Source: Plazaster borealis
Taxonomy: Eukaryota; Echinodermata; Asteroidea; Forcipulatida; Labidiasteridae
Assembly (NCBI GenBank): GCA_021014325.1
Contig: CM037461.1
Coordinates: forward strand, 2,629,501-2,693,500
Length of the DNA: 64,000 nucleotides
Reading direction: 5' to 3'
Numbering within the stretch: the first letter of the stretch is position 1; the number at the start of each line of letters is the position of its first letter. Positions 42,701 to 54,700 of the stretch are shown one piece after another. The notes under the pieces are model-generated. The model saw nothing but the letters and a program-made list of their open reading frames with translations. It was not told where the DNA came from and did no database searches. The position numbers and the translations under genes are program-made.

Positions 42701-45700
42701 ACAGTAACCACTATGAGCTGTCAGACCACAGCAGTGAAACTTACCAATACTAATGATAGGCCTAGACTGCATCCTACAGTAACCACTATGAGCTGTCAGA
42801 CCACAGCAGTGAAACTTACCAATACTAATGATAGCCCTAGACTGCATCATGCAGTAACCACTATGAGCTGTCAGACCACAGCAGTGAAACTTACCAATAC
42901 TAATGATAGCCCTAGACTGCATCCTACAGTAACCACTATGAGCTGTCAGACCACAGCAGTGAAACTTACCAATACTAATGATAGCACTAGACTGCATCCT
43001 ACAGTAACCACTATGAGCTGTCAGACCACAGCAGTGAAACTTACCAATACTAATGATAGCCCTAGACTGCATCCTACAGTAACCACTATGAGCTGTCAGA
43101 CCACAGCAGTGAAACTTACCAATACTAATGATAGCACTAGACTGCATCCTACAGTAACCACTATGAGCTGTCAGACCACAGCAGTGAAACTTACCAATAC
43201 TAATGATAGCCCTAGACTGCATCCTACAGTAACCACTATGAGCTGTCAGACCACAGCAGTGAAACTTACCAATACTAATGATAGCCCTGGACTGCATCCT
43301 ACAGTAACCAGTATGAGCTGTCAGACCACAGCAGTGAAACTTACCAATACTAATGATAGCCCTGGACTGCATCCTACAGTAACCACTATGAGCTGTCAGA
43401 CCACAGCAGTGAAACTTACCAATACTAATGATAGCCCTGGACTGCATCCTACAGTAACCAGTATGAGCTGTCAGACCGCAGCTGTGGACGCATGGGCCAA
43501 AGACAGACCAGTCTGAGAGCAGGCAGTCCCCTGCACATGGCAAGATGCACTGCTGATGGGATGGGGGTGGGATTGACAGCACCTCGCGTACACAGACACC
43601 TGTGGGTGGAAATTAGTATTTTATTCTTATAGTAATATTATTAATAATAATGTATATTTGGCTTGCGGTAACACCATGTGTATATCTACTTTACTGTGTA
43701 GATTTTTGTTCTTTGAGAACTTGTCTTGCTATATTCTACTGCCACAGAGTAGATTTCAAAATTGGAGAAACTATTCTACTGCCGCAGAGTAGATTTTTCG
43801 GAATTCGGGAGAGTACCAAGTTCTGAGAAGAACTGTCCTGCTTCTTAACTACTACCTGGGCGGAAGGTAGGAAATCGGTTGGGACTACTACTTTCGCTTA
43901 GTGGATCTGGGGGGACTTCTCATTATTTACTTCACTGCCGCGGAGTGAGTTCTTAATTGGTCTCAACACTTTGATTAGCTTGCTCTAGTCATCGTCAGGA
44001 GTTCTCAAAGAACAAAAATCTACACAGCAAAGTAGATATACACATGGTGTTACTGCAAGCCAAATATACAATAATAGTAACAATAATAATAACAATAATA
44101 AATAATCATTACGTGAATCACCCATTAAAAGCAGACCAGAGTTTGCCTATGACAAACTCAAGTCAGTACTCACCGGTTTGGGAAAAGAGCAATTTTCAAC
44201 ACAATATTTCTTAATAGATGTTATGTTTGCATCGGGGGGTTTGAACCAACGACCTCCGGATTATTGTGCTGGCGCTCTACCAACTGAGCTGTCTAGCCCT
44301 ATGTTGGCAGTCTCCCTATTTTGTCAATACCTTTGTTCGGGGGTGCCAGTCAGAAGCCATACAACCTTAAACTGCCATGTTGCCAGGGATCACACCCAAG
44401 TTTACAATAAACCACAAGGGAAACTGGGTAAATTAACAATAATTTGGGGTTGAACAAAGAAAAATTGACTAGAGCAGGATTTGAACCAAAGACCTCTGGA
44501 TTAACGTGCCGGCACTCTACCAACTGAGCTTTCTAGCCCTATGTTGCGGTCTCCCTATTTTTTGAATAGTATACAATTAAAACTCTTCTCATAAAAAAAT
44601 AACATTACACAGAAATCTTCACTTTACCCGGTTCAACGGTTGTTCCGTCGCTCCTCCCACAATGCACCTCCCTCGTCTGTAGTCCTTTACCGCAATCTAT
44701 ACCGAATATCTCACACGCACTCCAGTTCCCAGCATTCCATTGGTAGCTGTAGCAGGGTGGGAGATTGTCACATGACTCCATTTTAAAAAGTACACCTGCG
44801 GGAAAAAAAATAGCGGTTATTTGTACTGTGTCTCTATTAAAGGTATCGCACACGTTTGGTAATGACTCTGATAATTAATGGCAATAAAAACTTACTTGGT
44901 AAGAAGTACAGCATCTTTGGATGGTATAATGCATTTTGAAAAACTTGTCACTTAGAAGTACTGTGGTTATGAAAAAATATATCACTTTTTATACCCCAAA
45001 ACATTTGAATCTGAGAAGTGTTTTGCATAACGCTTCTCAGAGTGTGTTTTCCAATGCACATTATTCTTCGTGCGTGGACATAATTATAACGGCTCCAGAT
45101 TTTCGGCAATATCTCAAAAACGCTACCACCTTTTGAAATGAAATTTTCACAGGTTAGTTTTATGGTATATATCTACAACTATATAGGTTTGAAACAAACA
45201 AGTGGCTCCAGTTACCAAACGTGTACGATGCCTTTAAGGAATTAAAGGTTTAAAGCTAATTTTATAATAATAATAATACATGTAATATCAACTCTTATAA
45301 AGCGCAATTCCAAAGAGTGATTATCGTGCTTTGAACATTATTACCCCTGGTCACTGGGCCATTTATTTCATTCCTTAAACCATCTCAGCTCCCTGGGGAG
45401 TATACAGCCTGTGCTGCCAAGTAATGCAGCGCACTAAGCTAAATCAATCACAAGAACAATCTCTGCCCTCGCAGGTACCCATTTATCCCTGGGTGAAGAG
45501 AAGCAATTGTAGCTAAGTGTCGTGCTCAAGGACACAAGTGTCATGACCGGGATTCAAACCCACACCCTGATGACTCGGCAACCAGAACTTGAATCCGATG
45601 CAATAAAACCGCTCAGTCATGACACGCCACGATTTTCTAATTTAATAGTTTTCTAATTTAATACAATGCATCAGGGATCAAGAATATTAATCATTTCACC

Positions 45701-48700
45701 ATAGTAATAAGCAAGCTGAGTTCAGGCTCAGGTTTATGGCTTATTTGCATTAAAGTTTAAACCATGATTATCTTTCAGGGAGCTGAGAAAGATTACAGCA
45801 ATGTTATTGGCCCAATGACCAGGGCACTAATGTAAAGCACATTGATACGTTATTGTAAAATGCGCTATAAGAACTAGTTATTATTATTATTATTATTAAG
45901 AGGGAGAAAAAGTAATTAATTGGTGAAAAAGGCAGACTAAAAAGGAGAATATCTGTGGAAAAAGGATAAGGCAAAGACAAAAGGTTATTCAAATCAATTA
46001 CCGTCTTCATTGGCTTCACTCGGGCACGAAGCGCCACCGTTTGCAGAGAGTTGAACAATTCTTTGAGAGCGTATCCTTTGTCCGTCCACACCACAGGTCT
46101 GACTGCACTCAGAGAGGGCACTCCAAGGAGACAGCTTGCAGTCCACTGCGCAAGGAACCTCACAAGAACGGACCCTGGCCGGCTTGGAAGAAGGATCGCA
46201 GAAACTCTCATCTTGTGCTACGCCTTCAATAAAAGTATTAATTCGGGGTTGAACATAGACAAATTTACTCAAGCCAGGGCCAAATTTCATAGAGTTGCTT
46301 AAAGGCACTGGACACGTTTGGTAATTACTCAAAATATATATTAATAATAATAATAATAAATCTTATAAAGCGCTGGTATCTAGAAAAAACTATTCACTGC
46401 GCTATATGACCAAGGGAAAATTAATGGTAGGCTTGACTGAAGAGGTAAGTTTTGAGATTAGCATATAAAAACTTACATGGTAATATGCAACAGAGAGCTG
46501 TTGATAGTATAAAACATTGTGAGAAACGACTCCCTCTGAAGTAACGTAGTTTTTGAGAAAGAGGTAATTTCTCACTACAATATTTGAAACTGAAAAAGAC
46601 TTCAAGCCTGAAGCCTTTCTAAGGCATCTGAAAACAGGGTTTTTTTTTGTTTCATTATTTTCTTGCAACTTTGATGACCAATTGAGCCCAAATTTTCACA
46701 GGCTTGTTATTTTATGCATATGTTGGGATACACAGAGTGAGAATACTGGTCTTCGACAATTACCAAAAGTGTCCAGTGCCATTAAGCACAAAAAGTAGCC
46801 AAGAACAACAAAATTATGCTTACCAGAATATGGTTACCAGCCAAAATATCAGGTCACATGTACAATTTGTGACTGGTATCCTGCTAATTTTTGGTAAGCA
46901 CAAAAAATGGAAGCAAAATTGTCTGCTTGAGCAGCTCTATAAAAAATGGGCCCAGGTTTGAACTGCAATCTCTTATTAATGTGCCGGCGCTCTACCAACT
47001 GAGTTATTTACAGGTAGCTCGTAGCTCTGCATACCTTGCTGGAAAAAAGTACTGAGCACTTTGATACAACCATCGGGTGTGATAAAGCGCTATATAAGAA
47101 CTCAGTATTAGTATTATTATGGCAGATAATCGGCAGTGGCTTACGGCCAACGTTTGCTTCATTGTAAATCATGTACAAATTCAGCTTTGGGCTTGCGATT
47201 CTTGGCAGAAATAAACCAATATGAAATTAAAGATAATTTGTTTTTACCCTTACACCGATGTGTATGAAGCACTGTATACTCAGTACTTTCCCCGAGCTCT
47301 GTGAAAAAAATCCACAGGCAAATCACTCGGGTGGGATTCGAACCCACGACCTTTGCATTGCTAGTGCAGATGTCTTACCACTAAACCATCGAGCTAGCCC
47401 GGTGGCAAGAGGCAGTTTGAATCCTATGTTTAAGCAGCGGGTACCTCAATGATTTAATAGATGTTAATTTTACATCGGGGATGAAGAATATAGACGATGT
47501 GACCTTGTTTACATTCAAACCGCCCTCTGTTAACAAAACACTGTCCAAGTCATGTTCCGCTGGGCAAGAAGACGCATACTCATGGTAAGATTGCGTGTAC
47601 TTTCTAGCTGGCTGTCAAGTACACAAAGGTTTTGCCCGGCGACATGCGCACGCATCATGTTATGGTTTTCAAGTGACGTCAGAGGTCACATCGTCTATAG
47701 TGTAAGGGTAAAAACAAATTATATTCTTTATGAAATGAAATGAAATATGAAAAACATTTTGATAGTTTGGACTCACCTGATTCTTTCTCACATGAAATCA
47801 CTCTGTATTGGACGCCAGCATTCTGGTCACAATCCCCTGCAGACGTTCCATTCACTGAGCACTCGCCCCACGCTCCTACCTGCCAGGTATAGGTCTGACA
47901 TGAGAGGTGAAGATTACATGGTCTGTATTGGCTCAGCTCAGTCTCAGGGAGGCAAGAATCCTCTTCAAGATCGGAATAGGCTGCAGGGAGGAAGGTTGAA
48001 GGAGAAATTTTTCATTGGTAAACATAAAGTAGTTTTTTTGATTTAATGTTTTCTGTAGTTATGTACTTTTTTACACGTGACCCCCAGGGCCCCATGGGAG
48101 AACAGTTCTTTGATAACTGATGGGGCTACCCTGGTTAATTAAAAGGAAAAAAAAAAAAAAAAAAAAAAAAATAATAATAATAATAATAATAATTAAACAA
48201 AGTTCATTAAACTTGAAATCAGTATTGGCAAGGTTTAATGAGTCGGTCTGTTTCTCTCCAATAAGCCACTTCCAAGTTAGATTTGAATAATGTCTGGTGC
48301 AATGATTTGCTTGATCACAAGTTACCGCTTAAATTTGAATTCCTCAGACTATAGAGACAGTCGCTACATTACATGATTCGTGGCAAGCTTTTGCGTGGTT
48401 ACGTAAGAGACGGCTCAATGGTTTCTGAGCCTTTAAGGTTAATGCGCTTAGAAACACCAGTATTAAGCGCTATATAAATGTTATTACTAATATTGTATAT
48501 TTGGCTTGTGGTAACACGATGTGTATAAATACTTTGCTGTGTAGATTTTTGTTCTTTGAGAACTTGTCTTGCTATATTCTACTGCCACAGAGTAGAATTC
48601 AAAATTGGAGAAACTATTCTACTGCCGCAGAGTAGATTTTCGGAATTCGGGAGACTACCAAATTCTGAAAAGAACTTTCCTCTTCTTAACTACTACCTGG

Positions 48701-51700
48701 GCGGAAGGTAGGAAATCGGTCGGGATTACTACTTTCGCTTGGTGGATCAGAGGGACTTCTCATTATTAACTTCACTGCCGTGGAGTGAATTCTTAATTGG
48801 TCTCAACGTTTCGACTAGCTTGCTCTAGTCATCGTCAGGAGACTGATCAAGTTATATATTTTCCAGCCAGATAGTGGAGACAATTTTGAACGGCATTCTA
48901 ACACTGCTTTAATAAAATGTGCTTCAGTAAAAATAATATCATGCTGTTCTGACAATGACGAGAGCAGGCTAGTCGAAACGTTGAGACCCTTTAAGAACTC
49001 ACTCAACGTTTCGACTACTGTAGCCTGCTCTCGTCATTGTCAGGAGACTGAAGAGTTTTTTAGATGCTTGTCTCTTTATAAGGATTCAGAGGTTTCAGTG
49101 TAGAGTCAGTCACTGCTCTGACTGGATCTTCTGAAAGAATTATTATTTAATTATTATTATTATTCAGTTTTCATGATTTTTGGTGCTATATAAATACTGT
49201 ATTATTATTATTATTACCAAGAATCTGTCTGCTTCTCATCTGCTGGCCACCTTTCTTGCCACATGTCTTGGAACAGGGACCCCAGTCAGACCACTCAGAG
49301 ATGACGCAGTCCGTTGGGCAAGGAATCTTACACGTCTCCTGCCAGGGTGGCTCTACACCTGGACAGAACTCGTCGTCTACCAGCTCGTCGAGGGCGCTCA
49401 TACAGTAGAGAACACGTGCATGGACGCCAGAGCCGCAGTCTGTCATGCCGTGGTTGAGCTTACAGCTGGTCCATCTTGCTGTAGTGTTAAAAGTAGAGTC
49501 AATTCTAAGTGATGTTTTAAAGCTTTGCATGGTGTGGAAAATAAGAAGCAACTATAACTAGTAATCTTGTGGGTACAACCATGATAATAATAATAAACCA
49601 TACTTATAGCGCCTCACACATTATGTCCTGAAGCGCTTTACAAAAGAAATGAGTCATAAATTAATTAAAGAGGTATGTTTTTAACATAGGTTTTTATTTG
49701 GAGCAGTTTTGATGAAGTTTGGCAAATTGTTCCACAATGTCGGTGAAGAGTGTGAGCACGAGCAATGGCCATATGATTTAGTTTGAGTGATGTATGGGAC
49801 GAGTTGAGAAGTAGAGCTGGAGCGGAGGGTACGACGAGGTTGGTATGAATAATAATAATAATAATAATGCAGTTCTTATATAGCGCTTTATAATCCCGAA
49901 GGGTGTCTCAAAGCGCTCAGTATTTTTCCTACAAGGTAAGTGGAGTTACATGTTGAAGTATGAGACCTATTCCTTTGCATAGCACCATGTAATGGTTTAC
50001 AAGGTGCTGTGGCGCAATATGCAGCCAACCAAACCAGGAACACTGGGGCGAACCCCTTCTCTTTACGATAAGTGCACTGGGTTCTTTTACGTGCATTACA
50101 CAACACACGGGACCTACGGCTTAATGTCCCATCCGAAGGACGAAGCATGTGGTTAAGTGTCTTGCTTAAGGACACAAGTGTCACGACTGGGATTCGAACC
50201 CACACTCTGCTGATCAGAAACACCAGAGCTTGAATTCGGTGTTCTTATCCGCTCGGCCACGACACGCCAATGAATGAAGGGAACTTGTCAGCTCAGTCCA
50301 GTCAAATTCTTGCTCATCCACATACTGGTAGCACCTTTATCCAGGGTGAAGTCACTCTTAAAACAGCATTAAACATGAGCAGATTTACCTCATGGTGCGA
50401 CATCCTAATTGCAGTTTTTGTGTGAATCTCTTATGGGAGGAGTGTTGGCTCTGAGAAGAGCTGATGTGGTCTCAACGTTTCGAACAGTATACTCTGCTCG
50501 TTTCTCCTGAAGACAAGCAGAGTTTACTGTTTGAAATGTTGAGATCCCACCGGCTCTTCTCAGAGCTAACACTCCTACCAAAAGTGATTTGCACATTTCA
50601 GTGTCGGACCAGTAAACTCAAGACAGGATAACTCGGATGGTCTTGTTTTTTTCAATTCAACATCTTTGTCTCAAAAGAATGATGTTCAATTGTTGAGTTT
50701 GAGTCTCACTATTATCATTCAACCCTTCTGATTATCACCCATAAAACAGAAGAGATAAATCTTCTCTCGGTGTTTGTTCAAACAAAACAGTTTAGATGAT
50801 AAAACTGTGTTCTCATTTTGATTCTAGTTTCCTCTCATTTTGATTCTGATCTTGTAAATAAAATCCCAGTCCAGTAAAAATTCTAAGCTACAAGTTTTGC
50901 AGTCTTGTGGATATCTCCCCCTAATTCGAGCCCTGGTGACGATAAATGGACAAGTGAGAATTTGGATCTCGATCATGAATATGTATGAGGTATAGTATAG
51001 TAACCACGATCATGAATATGTATGAGGTATAGTATAGTAACCACGATCATGAATATGTATGAGGTATAGTAAGAGAAAATAACACAACAGGGCCCAATTT
51101 CATAGAGGTGCTTAAGCAGAAAATATTGCTTAACAATTTTCTGCTAAGCAGAAATGAGCAGGAAACCAGTCACAAGTTGTACATTAGGCCAAATAAAATA
51201 AAAAACATGTTTAGCGTCCTGCCTTTTTGAAAAAAGGAAGGAGGAGGGCCTTTTTTTTTTTTTTTTTTTTTTTAAAAAATGCCCCCCCAAAAATTTTTTT
51301 GTAAAAAATGCCGGGCGATTTTTAAAGATGGTGGCCAGCTTTTTTTGTTGTGCTTTTTTCGCTGTGCTAAAGTCGAAAATACGATCTTATTTATTAAAAA
51401 AAAGTCAGGGATAATAAAAACTTATCATTTTTTTCTTTCAAAAAAAAAAGAAAAAAAAAAAAAAAAAAGGAGGCGGCCTCTAAAAAGGAAGCGGGCGGGG
51501 ACGCTAAACATGTTTTTTTATTTATTTGGCCTTACATGTGACATGCTAGTTTGGCTGGTAACCTTATTCTGGTAAGCATAATTTTATTGTACTTAGGTAG
51601 TTTTTGTGCTTAAGCAGCTCTATGAAATTGGGCCCTGTTCTATTCTTACAGGTATGCCACCAAGCACACTCCACAAACTCGCACTCTTTAGCTTCCGCTG

Positions 51701-54700
51701 ATGGTCCACACTCCTCCCCGCCGAACGCAGGAGCCACTAGGACTTCTCTGGTACGTATCTGGACACCCTCCTCGCAGCTCTTGGAGCAAGGAGACCAGTT
51801 CTGCCATTGACCAAGCTGGCAGTCAACGGGGCAGTCCACCCAGCAGGCTCTCTTCATCGGAGGCTGGTGGAGTGAGGAATTGACGGCTGAGGAAAGAAAA
51901 GCAATTTTTGTACTGTGAGATGCAGAACTTAAAAAAACCTTTTTATTGGGCTGGATAGGGGGAGATGTTCTCCATTCTATTTTTAAATAAGAGAATAAAA
52001 GGTTGTTTAGAGGCACTGAACATGTTTGGTAATTGTCAAAGACCAGTGTTCTCACTTGGTGTATCCCAACATATGCATAAATAACAAGCCTGTGAAAATT
52101 TGGGTTCAATTGGTCATTAAAGTTGCAAGAAAATGATGAAAGAAAAAAGACCCTTGTTGTACAAATTTGTGTGCTTTCAGATAGGAATAAAATCTTCTTG
52201 CAAGAAGTTTTTATTATTTTAGTAAGAAATTACCTCTTTCTCAAAAACTACGTTACTTCAGAGGGTGTCGTTTCCTAGAATGTTTTATACTGTCAACAGC
52301 TCTCCGTTGCTTGTTACCAAGTAAGTTTTTACGCATTACCGAACGTGTACGATACCTTTAAATACGGTGAGGCACGGTTCTTGATAATTTAACGAGACGA
52401 AGTTGTCTTGGTAAAAAATTATCAAGAACCTCACCGGTTTTAAACAACTAGTTTAAAACCGATTCAACACACTTTGATTCCCATTCATAAACACCTTTCC
52501 AGGAAAAACCCTTTTTAGCCTCAGCTCACCTCAGCTCTGCTTTGAATTTCTTAACACCAGGCATGTGAGCGGGTCATGCAAAACGTGTCCGAATTTTGGG
52601 CCAGCGCTACAGTCAGGAACAATAGAGATCAATGGGTACCACACACATCGCAATTAAAGTGCTTCCCGATGCCAGGTTCCCCTTCTCTGTGTGAGTGTTG
52701 CGCAGTAAAAATACTTGCTGCTCGATTGGAGGTGAAAAAAAGGAAAACAATCGAGGGCCGGCCACTCATGGCGGAGACGGGAAAAAAGCGGAGCCCACAA
52801 GAAAAATGCGGAATGGGAAATTAAAAAAACGCAGATTGCCTGGTACACGTGTTGAGCGCTGAGTAGCTCCTCCCACAAGTTTTGAACTTGTGCGCGTAAG
52901 TTTCAAACTATCGCATGCAAGTTTAAAGTGTCTTGCCAAATACGCAACTGACCAACTTAAATAGGGCCGTAAAATTTGGCACTCCGCCCAATCATCTAAT
53001 AGCGCCCTCTTTTGACTCAATAAGGTCAGGTCATGTTTAATAACTTCTAATTGTGTTTATATCACACGTTTAAACATGGCCATGTGATCTCCTTTTGACC
53101 AATCAGAATAGTTAAACTGTCTCAGGTATTTATGAATGGTCTATAAATAGGCAGAAAATGCACTAAGACTTCTTTGAAAATCTCTGCTCTTGTTTTGGGA
53201 GCTATTTGTGTGTGTTGGGGGGGGGAGGATTAGGGGCAGTGCTTTGGAGCCTGCCTGAAAACAACTGTTTGACTTTAAGTGAAGTGAAACGATTTGTTTG
53301 ACCCACCTGACCCCACCCAGTGTAAATATTCATGGATCTGCCCCTGGAATGGTGAAATACAATCTCTATACTATCTGGAAGACTGTGGGATTCTAGAAGT
53401 TTGTTTATATCCCTTGGTATATGACTAGTATATTGAGATAAGCATTGCCAGTTGACCTGGCAGCAGCCAACTGTTACCGTATGGTTAAAATGTCCCAAGG
53501 GGACTTTGGTGTGTGTCAAGGTTAAGGACACAAGTGTCATGACCAGGACTCGAACCCACATTCTGCTGATCAGAAACACAAGAGCTCGAGTCCGGCGTGC
53601 TTGACCGCTCGGCCACGATACGCCACCGTGTATCTCCTCTTGTTTTGGGAGCTACTTACGTGAAGTGATGCAAGCCTCCTCACTGACAGGGATGTAACCG
53701 TCATCTCCTTCCTGAACACAATAAACTTGACGTCTCTGTCTTCCGGCTCCACACAGACCCTCGTTGTCATGTGTTAACGTACACAGCTGCCACTCCTGAT
53801 GGATAAGGGAAAAACGGTGTGGAAAATTATTTTGAACTAGAAACAGATACTGAATAAGACTTTTATTATAGCATAATAAAAAATTTGTGGTGACACCATT
53901 TAGTTAGATCTCTTTTGAGTGAGTGGTGGTTCTGAGAAGAACCGATGGACTCAACATTTCAGACAGTATACTCTGTCCGTCGTCAGTACATGGTGTCACT
54001 GCAAATTTCTTATGTTAAACAAATACTGACAACATTAAAGGCATCGTACACGTTTGGAAATTGTCAAAGACCAGTGTTCTCACTTAGTGTATCCCAACAT
54101 ATTCATAAAATAACAAGCCTGTGAAAATTTGGGCTCAATTGGTCTTCGAAGTTGCAAGAAAATGATGAAAGAAAAACACCCTTGTTGTACAATTCTTGCT
54201 TTCAGATAGGAATAAAAACTTCTTGCAAGAATTTTTTATTATTTTAGTGAGAAATTACCTCTTTCTCAAAAACTACGTTACTTCAGCGAGAGTCGTTTCA
54301 TACAATGTTTTATACTATCAACAGCTCTCCGTTGCTTGTTACCAAGTAAGTCTTTATGCTAATATTTGTTTTGAGTCATTACCAAACGTGTACGATACCT
54401 TTAATGAAGATGCGGTAAGACCATGTGTATATATCTACTTTGCCCTTTGCTGTGTAGATTTGTTCTTTGAGAACTTGTCTTGCTATTTATTCTACTGCCG
54501 CGGAGACAACTTAGTTATGAAAAGAACTGGCCTGCTTATTAACTACTATCTGGGCGGGAGGTAGGAAATCGGGCGGGACTACTACTTTCGCTATGTGGAT
54601 CGAGGGGACTTCTCAAAATGAAATCACTGGCCTCTGGCCAGTGGTTCAGTGTAAAATTTGAGCCCTGGATATGATACGGGCCATGCAGTTTAGGTTTGTA

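Noticed and set aside
41813..43516. Plus-strand open frame of 567 codons as a gene
   Set aside because: Entirely repeat; the minus strand carries the TSP1 exon from which the unit derives, so the plus frame is best read as a shadow.
52380..53060. Possible exon in the THSD7 intron around 52576-53020
   Set aside because: Open frames show no TSP1 cysteine pattern, and the flanking exons (51650-51886 and 53660-53795) already join in phase.
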